Shown in pieces: positions 17,697-25,088 of a stretch of 27,532 nt of DNA. This stretch comes from Elusimicrobia bacterium RIFCSPLOWO2_12_FULL_59_9 (GTDB lineage: Bacteria; Elusimicrobiota; Elusimicrobia; O2-12-FULL-59-9). The notes beneath the pieces were generated by a model. The model searched no databases. It was given only the letters and a program-made list of their open reading frames with translations, and was not told the origin of the DNA. Numbering within the stretch: position 1 is the stretch's first letter; each line of letters begins with the position of its first letter. The position numbers and the translations under genes were made by a program. The DNA lies in assembly GCA_001800185.1 (NCBI GenBank), contig MGUX01000157.1, forward strand, positions 11,013-38,544. The letters run 5' to 3'.

Positions 17697-17791
17697 GCGA
17701 TTTTCCGATTGGTTCCAAGAGATAGCTCGATGGCGAAGGCATGGGGGCTGTGGGCGATTCGAAGGCGCGGTCGGTTTCGAGTTCTCTGATA

Positions 17792-17892
17792 AAGTTTCCC
17801 AGAATGGCCTGTACGGGATTCGAACCCGTGATCTCTGCCTTGAGAGGGCAATGTCCTAGGCCGCTAGACGAACAGGCCATTCTGGGAAACTT
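17792..17892. repeat. 21-bp perfect inverted repeat enclosing tRNA-Glu
   Basis: 17792-17812 and 17872-17892 are exact reverse complements. Seven pairs are the tRNA acceptor stem; the other 14 (17792-17805 with 17879-17892, AAGTTTCCCAGAAT and its complement) lie outside it, starting with discriminator base 73 against base -1. The whole precursor would fold as one long stem with the cloverleaf on top. Confidence 0.9.
17805..17878 (-). tRNA. tRNA-Glu, anticodon CTC
   Basis: The 74-nt minus-strand sequence folds as a cloverleaf: acceptor GGCCTGT/ACAGGCC with discriminator A, a D-arm GTCT..GGAC as in other tRNA-Glu genes, anticodon stem TTGCC/GGCAG with loop CTCTCAA (anticodon CTC), variable loop AGATC and T-arm ACGGG TTCGAAT CCCGT. 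CCA is not encoded and must be added. Glu-tRNA-Glu feeds both translation and, in an organism with hemL, haem synthesis. The gene stands alone between the sigma factor and the divergent oxidoreductase gene and is embedded in a long inverted repeat. Confidence 0.95.
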
Positions 17893-17943
17893 GTAACTTA
17901 AGGAACGAAACCTCGCCGCCTCACTGTCTTCGCGGCAGCGCCT

Positions 17944-17952
17944 ATTCTAGCA
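17944..17952 (-). promoter_or_regulatory. Extended -10 promoter for tRNA-Glu
   Basis: On the minus strand TGCTAGAAT matches an extended -10 (TGnTAnAAT). Transcription would start near 17937, about 60 nt before the tRNA. A 13-nt stretch here, AATTTGCTAGAAT (17956-17944), recurs exactly at 21325-21337 before the DsbA-like gene. The -35 region is weak. The rest of the gap (17953-18096) shows nothing besides the GAGGGGG ribosome site of the next gene. Confidence 0.5.
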
Positions 17953-18096
17953 AATTTCAATATCGGTCCGAATTTGGCGATATTTCGCCTGCCGCTGCCT
18001 TCTCCATCGGCGCGTCATATTGAGCGCCGGGTATATGTCGGACATGCAAATGATAAGATAGGAGCGTTATTTTACATGTTTCTGAGGGGGTGTTTT

Positions 18097-19039
18097 ATGA
18101 AAGCCGCCGTGATTGATGGTTATGGCCCTCCGGAAGTTCTGCGAGTCCGGGACGTGGTGGTTCCGCAAATCGGCCTCCGCCAGGTCTTAATCGAAGTGCA
18201 TGCCGCCGGCGTCAACCCCGTTGATTGGAAAATCCGTAGAGGGGATTTGGCGATCTTGATGGGATGGAGATTTCCCAAGATTCTCGGATTTGACATCTCG
18301 GGCCGGGTCGTTTCCGCCGGTCCCGCCGTCAGGAAATGGAAGCCCGGCGATCTCGTATATGGCCGGCTGGATTCCTCCAGCGGGGGCGCCTACGCGGAAT
18401 TCGCGGCGGCGGGAGAAGAAGCCGTGGCCTTAAAACCATCCGCCCTTTCCCATGAGCAAGCGGCGGCCGTTCCTCTGGCCGCCTTGACGGCGTTCCAGGG
18501 GTTGCGCGATTGCGGCTTGGTCCGGCCCGGCGCCGAAGTCCTCGTGGCAGGCGCCAGGGGGAGTGGGGACTTTCGCCGTTCAGATCGCCAAAAAAATGGG
18601 CGCCAAAGTGGCCGGGGTCTGCGGAACCGGCAATATCGATTTAGTGCGAGGTCTGGGGGCGGAGCGCGTTCTGGACTACACCCGGGAGGACATCTTCGAT
18701 CCCGGCCGGCTCTATGACGTCATTTTCGACGCCGTGGCGGCGCATGATTTTTGGCGCGTTCGGAAATACCTGCGCGAGGAAGGCTGCTACCTTTCCACGC
18801 TTCCCAGCGCCGGGCTTTTCATGGGGACTTTGGCGGGGTTTGTTTCTTCAAAAAAAGCGGCCTTCATCCTTATGAAGGCCAGGGGCAAAGACCTTGAAGT
18901 TCTAAATGCCTGGATTGAATCGGGCGAGCTAAAGCCCGTGATTGATTCCCTATTTTCCCTGGATGAAATCCAGGCGGCCCACCGGCGCAGCGAGACGGGC
19001 CGCGCGCGCGGGAAAATAATTATCCGCGTCAAGCCGTAG
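18097..19039 (+). pseudogene. Zinc-independent quinone oxidoreductase (MDR family), frameshifted
   Basis: The first part, from the ATG at 18097 after GAGGGGG, reads MKAAVIDGYGPPEVLRVRDV, HAAGVNPVDWKIRRG and LGFDISGRVVSAGP, a typical NADPH:quinone reductase N-domain. At 18550-18562 the nucleotide-binding motif breaks: frame one gives LVAGARGSGDF and goes on to a stop at 18717, while the next frame carries on with GGVGTFAVQIAKKMGAKVAGVCGT to the normal C-terminus at 19039. Two more Gs in the G-run at 18557-18561 would restore GARGGVGTFAVQ; loss of one base also rejoins the frames but shortens the motif. Together the halves give the family's usual length of about 314 residues. This is a real frameshift or a sequencing error in a homopolymer. 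Confidence 0.85.
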
Positions 19040-19060
19040 CGGGAAAGGGGCAGGTCCTGC

Positions 19061-19447
19061 TCAGCCGTGGATCACGGCGGCGATGCGGGATTTTACTTCT
19101 TCCAGGTCGAAAGGCTTGAGGATGTAATCATTGGCTCCAAGATCGAAGGCTTTTTGCTGATAGGCAGGGGAGTCTTTGGCGGTGATGATGATGATGGGGA
19201 TGTGGGCGAGGGCGGGTTCCCCGCGCACCGCGCGGCAGAATTCCCACCCGTTGATTCCGGGGAGGACGAGATCCAAAAGGATCATGTCGGTGGATTCCCG
19301 GCGGAGCATTTCCACCGCTTCCTCGCCGTCGGATGCCAGGCAGACGCGGTAACCTTCCTGCTCCAGAGTGCGGCGCAGCACCTCGCGGGTCGCGGGCTCG
19401 TCCTCAACCACCAGAATGGTGCGGCTTTTCGAATTCCCTGTTTCCAC
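19061..19447 (-). CDS. Single-domain response regulator (CheY-like)
   Basis: The GTG at 19447 gives 128 residues, all receiver domain: TILVVEDEPATREVLRRTLEQ (acidic pair), LLDLVLPGINGWEF (phospho-acceptor D), IIIITAKDSP and ILKPF (conserved T and K). There is no output domain, so it must act through a protein partner. The open frame extends upstream over the end of the PagL-like gene, but that part has no similarity to receivers; GAGAAG lies upstream of the GTG. It starts 44 nt after the PagL-like stop and is probably co-transcribed. No histidine kinase is in view. Confidence 0.9.
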   Translation of the reverse strand: METGNSKSRTILVVEDEPATREVLRRTLEQEGYRVCLASDGEEAVEMLRRESTDMILLDLVLPGINGWEFCRAVRGEPALAHIPIIIITAKDSPAYQQKAFDLGANDYILKPFDLEEVKSRIAAVIHG

Positions 19448-19491
19448 GGGCAGATTCTTCTCGGAAATCCGGCCAAACCCCGGCGCCGGAC

Positions 19492-20277
19492 TCAGTAAAA
19501 ATACGTCAAGCCGACGCGGGGCATGTGGGAGTTGATGCCGACATTGGGCGAGTAGATGCCGCCGTTGGAGATGTGGTCGAAGCGAAAGCCGGTCGTGAGG
19601 GCCGTGGTATCGTTGAGCATCCAATGCCCGCCCACGCCCGCGACCAGGTCGAAATTGACGGGGCCGTCCAGCCGGTCCCTCATCGTGGTAAGGATCAGGC
19701 CGCCGCCGCCCTCACAGAAGGCTATCAACGGTCCCTTGTGGAGAAAGCGGTATTCAAGCAGGAGATCCAAAACCCCCACGATGGCCTGCTTCGGATCCAC
19801 AAAGGCGCCGACGCGGGGCTCCACAACGGCGAACAGGCGCTTGAATTTCGGCACGCGCCAGGATTGCTGGTAGGCGAGATAAAGGTATTTGATATTGGGA
19901 ATTTCCCAAGAGTTGGCCAGCCGGTAGGATTCCGCTGCCAAAAGGTGAAAGCCTTTGCTCGGACGCTCGGCGGGGTCCATCGGCGCTTTCGGCTTGGGCG
20001 CCGTCTCCGCCGGTCCTTGCCTCAGCCCGGCGCGCAGGTTCGGCTTCTGTTTTTTTACGGCGTCCACGTAAGTTTGAGCGCGAACGGAAACGCCCGCGCC
20101 GAAAGAATCTTTCATGCGCGGCTCAAATCCATCAAAAATTTTGGCCTCGGAAGCCCAGGCGTTCGCGGAGTCCGAGCGGCTTGCGGCGCGCCCCGTCGCA
20201 GTTGCCAAAGACAAGGCGGCGGCCAGGATTGCGATCGCCAGATTTCGGTTGCCGGATGAATTATTCAACGGTTTCAT
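19492..20277 (-). CDS. PagL-like lipid A 3-O-deacylase (outer-membrane acyloxyacyl hydrolase)
   Basis: The 261-residue protein has a signal peptide (about residues 12-32, AIAILAAALSLATATGRA) and a C-terminal region with PagL features: strand pattern FNFDLVAGVGGHWML, then FRFDHISNGGIYSPNVGINSH, with H235, S237 and N238 in the HxSN motif, ending in aromatic FY like outer-membrane barrels. PagL removes a fatty acid from lipid A. Where P. aeruginosa PagL has its catalytic Glu 12 residues after Ser, this protein appears to have N249, so activity is unsure. The first 100 residues after the signal are Lys/Pro-rich and not part of PagL. AAAGG precedes the ATG. Confidence 0.72.
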   Translation of the reverse strand: MKPLNNSSGNRNLAIAILAAALSLATATGRAASRSDSANAWASEAKIFDGFEPRMKDSFGAGVSVRAQTYVDAVKKQKPNLRAGLRQGPAETAPKPKAPMDPAERPSKGFHLLAAESYRLANSWEIPNIKYLYLAYQQSWRVPKFKRLFAVVEPRVGAFVDPKQAIVGVLDLLLEYRFLHKGPLIAFCEGGGGLILTTMRDRLDGPVNFDLVAGVGGHWMLNDTTALTTGFRFDHISNGGIYSPNVGINSHMPRVGLTYFY

Positions 20278-20303
20278 GCGCCTTTCGGGCCGACTTATCC
20301 AAT

Positions 20304-20309
20304 ATTCTA
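20304..20309 (-). promoter_or_regulatory. Possible -10 box for the PagL-like gene
   Basis: TAGAAT on the minus strand lies about 27 nt before the ATG at 20277. It sits in a small inverted repeat (TATCC, 9-nt loop, GGATA). No convincing -35 is seen. Confidence 0.35.
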
Positions 20310-20405
20310 GGATACCTGCGGCGCTTGCGCATGAGGCTTTGGGCCCAGAGTAAACCGCGAAAAAGGTCTAGGCGGGATTAGGACTTTAGGCCCAGTCGCT
20401 AACCC

Positions 20406-20562
20406 GAATTCCCCAGTTGGGGAATTCCCTGCGCGGTGCGCAGGACGGGCTTCGCCCTGGGTAACCTCATGCAGCGTTGGCGCAGAGCGCCAACGCTGCA
20501 CGCCCTGCGGGGAATTCTGCACAATTCTGTACGGCGGCAATTCTGCCTCAATTGCAGAATTC
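20406..20562. repeat. Cluster of consecutive palindromes
   Basis: This 157-bp block holds hairpins end to end: GAATTCCCCA/TGGGGAATTC (20406-20427, 2-nt centre); CCTGCGC/GCGCAGG (20428-20444, 3-nt loop); GGGC/GCCC (20447-20457); a 14-bp perfect stem TGCAGCGTTGGCGC and its complement (20470-20483, 20487-20500, 3-nt loop); and GAATTCTGCA/TGCAGAATTC (20512-20521, 20553-20562) enclosing a small GGCA/TGCC hairpin. GAATTC occurs four times and AATTCTG three times in a row. It fills most of the 288-bp gap between the secreted unknown and the PagL-like gene. No convincing gene lies in it. Confidence 0.8.
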
Positions 20563-20565
20563 AGG

Positions 20566-21273
20566 TTAAGGTTGTGGCTGCGGGGAAACGGCTGGGTTTT
20601 CTTCCGGCTTCTGCTCCGTCTTCGGCTCCTTCTGCTTGAGCCTCTCCACCTTCTTTTTGATGAGCTCCATGTCCAGCAGGGAGATTTCGGAGTAGGTAAA
20701 CTGCGGCATTTGCTGGCTGGTCGGCGGGAGGTCTGAGGTGGAGCCTGCGGCGGGCTTCATCGTGAGGGACAACACGTCGATGGATAGGGACAGGATGATG
20801 CTTCTTTGGTTTTTCTCGTCATTCCACACCACGTAATAGTTGTTGTAATAGATTTGCGACCGGGTCGGGGGGCCGAAACTTAGGGTTGCCGCCGCTATCC
20901 TTTGGGCAAAGTCTTCAGGGGAGAGCCCGCGAAAAACCTTGTAGACGACCTTTTCATTGAGGTCCACTTGGACCTTCACGGTTTTTTCATCCTTTTCATC
21001 CTTTTCGGTCTTCAGGGAGATCTCAAAACTTTTATATTCCTCCTCCTTCGCCTGTTTGAGCGCCTCCTCAACCGCCTTTTTTTCCTCATCGCCGGCTCCC
21101 TCCGGAAGTTGGTTCGCTTCCTTGGCGCCGAATTTCTTGAGCAATTGAGCTTCGGACATGCCCAATTGTATGCCGCCAAACTCCAACAGGGTCTTGGGTA
21201 TTTCTTTGGCAGCTCCCGCATGGACGCCGAGGGGCATGCAAAAAAACATAAAAGTCGCGATGAACCGCTTCAT
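20566..21273 (-). CDS. Secreted protein of unknown function
   Basis: I do not recognise this 235-residue protein. It begins with a clear signal peptide (MKRFIATFMFFCMPLGVHAGA). Residues 28-50 (LLEFGGIQLGMSEAQLLKKFG) resemble the short motif at the start of many small envelope proteins that measure or tether. A charged helical stretch with a KDEKDEK repeat follows (about 60-100), then a beta-rich part with LSFGPPTRSQIYYNNYYVVW, a second charged helix and a Pro/Gln/Glu tail. Its ATG faces the DsbA-like gene across 140 bp. The stop lies 3 nt from the palindrome cluster. Confidence 0.75.
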   Translation of the reverse strand: MKRFIATFMFFCMPLGVHAGAAKEIPKTLLEFGGIQLGMSEAQLLKKFGAKEANQLPEGAGDEEKKAVEEALKQAKEEEYKSFEISLKTEKDEKDEKTVKVQVDLNEKVVYKVFRGLSPEDFAQRIAAATLSFGPPTRSQIYYNNYYVVWNDEKNQRSIILSLSIDVLSLTMKPAAGSTSDLPPTSQQMPQFTYSEISLLDMELIKKKVERLKQKEPKTEQKPEENPAVSPQPQP

Positions 21274-21324
21274 GGAGTCAAGGATAACAAACTTTGGAGC
21301 CCCATTTCATCCCCCGCAAGCTTC

Positions 21325-21337
21325 AATTTGCTAGAAT
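21325..21337 (+). promoter_or_regulatory. Extended -10 promoter for the DsbA-like operon
   Basis: AATTTGCTAGAAT holds the extended -10 TGCTAGAAT and is identical over 13 nt to the box before tRNA-Glu. Transcription would begin near 21344, about 70 nt ahead of the ATG at 21414. No good -35 is visible. Confidence 0.5.
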
Positions 21338-21413
21338 GAAGGCGGCGCATCGATTGAAGCGGGGCTGGAAAAAGCTCCGTCGCTTGGTTTGACTTTTCAC
21401 CGCGGAGGTTTTC

Positions 21414-22277
21414 ATGCTTAAGAAGGCTTTGGGAGCGGCTGTCGTCGCGGCCGCCACGCTGGGAGTTTATTGGTGCCTGGCGGCCGATTACGACTCCGAG
21501 GCTCTTTTGCGCCACCTGCGCGACGCCTACCGTATTCCCGCGGCGGCCGAATTGAAGATACAAAACTTCCGGCCGTCCGACATCGCCGGGCTCAAAAAGG
21601 CGGACTTGGTCATCTCTTTTAAGGGCAAGCGCCAATCCGAGACGCTGTGGCTGACGCCCGACGGGCGGCGCTACTTCTTGGGCGAGTTTCAAGACAGCTC
21701 CATGGACCCCTACCAGCAACGCATGAACAAGATTTCCCTGAGCGACGCGCCGATTCGCGGCAACAAAAACGCCCCGGTGACTTTAGTGGAGTACACCGAC
21801 CTCCAATGCGTTTTTTGCGCCCGGGGGTATGAGATCATGAGCCGGGAAGTGATGACCAAATACGGTGATCAGGTCCGGTGGATTTATAAGGCTCTTCCCA
21901 TCACCGGCATTCACCCGTGGGCCGAGCCGGCCGCGATGGCGCTGGAATGCGTCAAGCGGCAGGGCCATGACCGGTTTTGGAAAATGCACGACTTGATTTT
22001 CGACAACCAAAAGGCTATCACCGTCCGCAATCTCGATGAGAAACTCGATGAATTCGCCAAGTCTTCCGGCGCTGATCTCGACAAATTCAAGCCCTGCTAT
22101 GATTCCCAGGAGACCCTAGACAACGTCCGCCGCGACGCGGCCGAGGCTGAGGCTCTGGGGATTCAATCCACCCCAAATTTCATCATCAACGGGCGGCTCG
22201 TGGCCGGGGCCGACGGCGATGCCATCAAGAGCGCCATCGAGGAGATTTTGCGCGGCGACCATGCCGGAAAGCGGTGA
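21414..22277 (+). CDS. DsbA-like thioredoxin-fold protein
   Basis: The 287-residue product has an N-terminal hydrophobic segment (residues 5-22, a signal peptide or anchor), a small N-terminal domain (to about 110), then a DsbA-type thioredoxin domain (Thioredoxin_4): VTLVEYTDLQCVFCARGYE with redox pair C132/C135 (CVFC), the helical insert LPITGIHPWAEPAAMALECV, and the cis-proline loop GIQSTPNFIINGRLVAGA. It should form or reshuffle disulfides in the periplasm. GGAGG at 21404-21408 precedes the ATG. Its last 17 nt overlap the TlpA-YyaL fusion gene, so both are made from one message. Confidence 0.88.
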   Translation: MLKKALGAAVVAAATLGVYWCLAADYDSEALLRHLRDAYRIPAAAELKIQNFRPSDIAGLKKADLVISFKGKRQSETLWLTPDGRRYFLGEFQDSSMDPYQQRMNKISLSDAPIRGNKNAPVTLVEYTDLQCVFCARGYEIMSREVMTKYGDQVRWIYKALPITGIHPWAEPAAMALECVKRQGHDRFWKMHDLIFDNQKAITVRNLDEKLDEFAKSSGADLDKFKPCYDSQETLDNVRRDAAEAEALGIQSTPNFIINGRLVAGADGDAIKSAIEEILRGDHAGKR

Positions 22278-25080
22278 GCCTTTATCCCCCGACACGGCGT
22301 TCCTCAAGCGAAACTGGAAAACCTTCGCCGTCCTTCTAGGCGTGGCGGTCTTGGGTTATTGGACCGCGGCGCGCTATGACGGCGGCCGTCTTGGCCAGCC
22401 CCCATCCCCATCCGATTTCGTCCTTCCCGACTTGGAGGGCAAGCCGGTGCGCTTGTCCGATTACCGGGGCAAAATCGTCCTGCTGGATTTTTGGGCGACT
22501 TGGTGCGTGCCCTGCATGGAAGAGGTCCCCGAGCTCAAGGCCGTTTACGGCAAGTATAAGGACCGGAATTTTACCGTCATCGGGGTCTCGGTCGATGAGG
22601 GCGGGCGCGGGCCGGTCGAGGCCTTCGTCAAAGAATTCAACGTGCCCTATCCCATTTTAACCACCGGCGGGCTGGACAACATCCCGCGGGAATTCCCGGT
22701 TCGAGGGCTTCCGACGGCCTATCTTTTGGACGGCTCCGGCGTGGTGCGCGAGAAATATTACGGCTTTAAATACCGCGCCCAGATCGAGGAAGACATCGAA
22801 GCCCTCATGCGGGAGGGCGCGGACAAAAACCCGCCCCCGGCGCCGGCCGCGGCCGAGCCGGCGCCATCATCCCAAGGGCCCTCCCCCAAGGGAGAAACCG
22901 GCTCTCGGAGCCTTCCGCCCGGCAAGCCCAATCACCTTATCGGCGAAAAAAGCCCGTACCTGCAGCAGCATGCCCGCAACCCGGTGAATTGGCATCCCTG
23001 GGGGCCGGAGGCGTTCCGCGAGGCCCGCGAGGAAAATAAGCCTATATTTTTGTCCATCGGCTACTCCGCCTGCCATTGGTGCCATGTCATGGAACGGGAA
23101 TCTTTTTCCGATCCCGAAATCGCCCGGATTTTAAACGAGCACTTTGTCAGCGTCAAGGTGGACCGCGAGGAGCTTCCGGCGGTGGACAAAATTTATATGG
23201 GTGCCGTGCAGGCGATGACGGGCTCCGTGGGCTGGCCCCTTTCGGTATGGCTGACGCCGGAGCTGGAGCCTTTTTTCGGCGGGACGTATTTCCCGAGCCG
23301 GCCGGAATCGGGGCGGCCGAGCTTTCGGGAGGTCCTAGAGAAAGTGCGAGACTCGTGGCGGACGGAAAGGCCGCAAATCCTCGCTTCGGCCGGGCGCTTG
23401 TCGCAGCGGTTGAAGATCAGCGTTAATTCTCCGCGCGGAGCCCGTGCCGCGGTCCCGGCCGACGCGGGTGAGAAGCTGGTGCGCGCTCTGGCCGCCGGCT
23501 ACGACCGCGAGTGGGGAGGCTTCGGCGCGGCCCCGAAGTTCCCGGCGCCCTCCGTTCACGCCGCCTTGCTCAGCGCCTACGCGCGCGCGCGCGATCCGCG
23601 GGCGCTGAAGATGTCGGTTGAAACGCTCCGCAAAATGGCGGGGGGCGGCATTTACGATCAACTGGGCGGAGGGTTCCATCGCTATTCCACCGACCGGTTC
23701 TGGCGCGTGCCCCACTTTGAAAAAATGCTTTACGACAACGCCCAACTCGCCGGCGCCTATTTGACCGCCTATCAAATCACGCGGGACGAGGATTTGGCTC
23801 AGGTCGCCCGCCGGACTCTCGATTACGTGCTGCGCGACATGACCTCGCCGGAGGGCGGGTTTTATTCGGCGCAGGACGCCGACAGCCTGCCTGCCGGCCC
23901 GCCCGGCGCCGCCGGCCCGGACCAGGAGCGAAAAGAGGAAGGCGCTTTTTATGTCTGGCGCAAATCGGAAATCAAAGAAGCTCTGGGGCCGGCGGCGGCG
24001 GAGGTTTTTTGTTTCCGCTATGGAGTGTCGGAAAACGGCAACGCGAAATCCGGCCCGGGCGTGGATTTGGCCGGTCAAAACGTCCTTTACGCGGCCCGCT
24101 CCGTCGCGGAAACGGCCCAAAGATTTCATAAAACCGAAAGCGAGGTCCAAAAAATTCTCAAGGACGCCTTGCGGCGGCTTTTTGAGAGGCGAGCCCTGCG
24201 TTCCCGGCCGGAACTCGACGACAAGATATTGGCCGCGTGGAACGGCCTGATGATTTCCGCCTTCGCCAGGGGCAGCCAGATTTTGAGCGATCCGGAGTAT
24301 TTGGCGGCGGCTCAAAAAGCGGCCGAGTTTATCCGGACGCGGATGTCGCAGCCGCAGTCCAAGCGTCTTTATCGCCGTTGGCGGCAAGGCGAGAGCAAGG
24401 TGGAGGGCACGGCCGCCGATTACGCCTTTGTGGTCCAGGGGCTTCTGGATTTGTATGAGGCGTCCTTTGAGCCCCGCTGGCTGCGCTGGGCGGTGGAATT
24501 GGCCGAGGCGCAAAACCATCTTTTTTTTGACGAGCAATCGGGGGGCTATTTCATGACGGCGGCGGGCCACGACTCCGGCCTCCTTGTCCGCCCCAAGGAA
24601 GATTCCGACGACGCCGAGCCTTCCGCCAGTTCGGTCGCGGCGCTCAACCTGCTCCGGCTGGCGCAGTTCACCGACCGGGAAGATCTCAGGCGCCAAGCCC
24701 GGAAGACGTTCGCCTTTTTCGCGGAGCAAATCAAGTCGCAGCCGCGCTCGCTGCCGCAGATGATTTCAGCGCTCGATTATTCCCGCGCCAAGGCCCAGCA
24801 GATCATCATCGCTGGCGACCCCGCGGCCGCGGACACGCAATGGATGCTGCGCGCGGTCCATGAGCGCTTTATTCCCCATAAAATTCTGGTGCTTTTGGAC
24901 GGCGGCGAAAATCAAAACGGCATGGCGGAGTTTCTTCCCTTCGTCAAAAACATGCGCCGCCTGGATGGGAAAGCGACGGCCTATGTGTGCGTCAATTACG
25001 CCTGCGAGTTGCCGACCAACGATCTAAAAACCCTGCGCGGCATTTTAGACGGAAACCCCCTTAAGAAATTAGGAGGCTGA
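22261..25080 (+). CDS. TlpA-like thioredoxin fused to a YyaL/DUF255 protein
   Basis: From the ATG at 22261 the product has 939 residues. Residues about 17-36 are a membrane anchor. Residues 48-190 are a TlpA/ResA-type thioredoxin with WATWCVPCMEEVPEL (C82, C85) and the cis-Pro loop RGLPTAYLLDG. A Pro/Ala-rich linker (190-222) leads to a full YyaL-type protein: NHLIGEKSPYLQQHARNPVNW, a second thioredoxin-like CHWC (C271, C274), PFFGGTYFP, then the alpha/alpha barrel (LDDKILAAWNGLM). YyaL proteins (human SPATA20 relatives) are usually about 690 residues, alone and cytoplasmic; the anchor would put this one in the periplasm. The exact role of the family is unsettled. Confidence 0.88.
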   Translation: MPESGEPLSPDTAFLKRNWKTFAVLLGVAVLGYWTAARYDGGRLGQPPSPSDFVLPDLEGKPVRLSDYRGKIVLLDFWATWCVPCMEEVPELKAVYGKYKDRNFTVIGVSVDEGGRGPVEAFVKEFNVPYPILTTGGLDNIPREFPVRGLPTAYLLDGSGVVREKYYGFKYRAQIEEDIEALMREGADKNPPPAPAAAEPAPSSQGPSPKGETGSRSLPPGKPNHLIGEKSPYLQQHARNPVNWHPWGPEAFREAREENKPIFLSIGYSACHWCHVMERESFSDPEIARILNEHFVSVKVDREELPAVDKIYMGAVQAMTGSVGWPLSVWLTPELEPFFGGTYFPSRPESGRPSFREVLEKVRDSWRTERPQILASAGRLSQRLKISVNSPRGARAAVPADAGEKLVRALAAGYDREWGGFGAAPKFPAPSVHAALLSAYARARDPRALKMSVETLRKMAGGGIYDQLGGGFHRYSTDRFWRVPHFEKMLYDNAQLAGAYLTAYQITRDEDLAQVARRTLDYVLRDMTSPEGGFYSAQDADSLPAGPPGAAGPDQERKEEGAFYVWRKSEIKEALGPAAAEVFCFRYGVSENGNAKSGPGVDLAGQNVLYAARSVAETAQRFHKTESEVQKILKDALRRLFERRALRSRPELDDKILAAWNGLMISAFARGSQILSDPEYLAAAQKAAEFIRTRMSQPQSKRLYRRWRQGESKVEGTAADYAFVVQGLLDLYEASFEPRWLRWAVELAEAQNHLFFDEQSGGYFMTAAGHDSGLLVRPKEDSDDAEPSASSVAALNLLRLAQFTDREDLRRQARKTFAFFAEQIKSQPRSLPQMISALDYSRAKAQQIIIAGDPAAADTQWMLRAVHERFIPHKILVLLDGGENQNGMAEFLPFVKNMRRLDGKATAYVCVNYACELPTNDLKTLRGILDGNPLKKLGG
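22871..22912 (+). repeat. Two small hairpins in the linker of the TlpA-YyaL gene
   Basis: CCCAAGGG is repeated at 22871-22878 and 22885-22892. CTCCC (22881-22885) pairs with GGGAG (22890-22894), and GGCTC (22900-22904) with GAGCC (22908-22912). They encode the unconserved linker, so this may be another palindromic insert, though it does not match elements A-C. Confidence 0.35.
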
Positions 25081-25088
25081 GGGCCACT

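Noticed and set aside
17670..17712. GGAACCA, 16 nt, TCTAA on the minus strand, a close match to an RpoE-type promoter in front of the sigma gene
   Set aside because: The TCTAA overlaps the GTG start codon, so a transcript from it would begin inside the gene and lack the start; no later start fits sigma region 2. It may be chance, or the start assignment may need review.
20307..20540. Minus-strand open frame across the palindrome cluster
   Set aside because: It has no ribosome site or recognisable domain, and its codons are made of the palindromes themselves.
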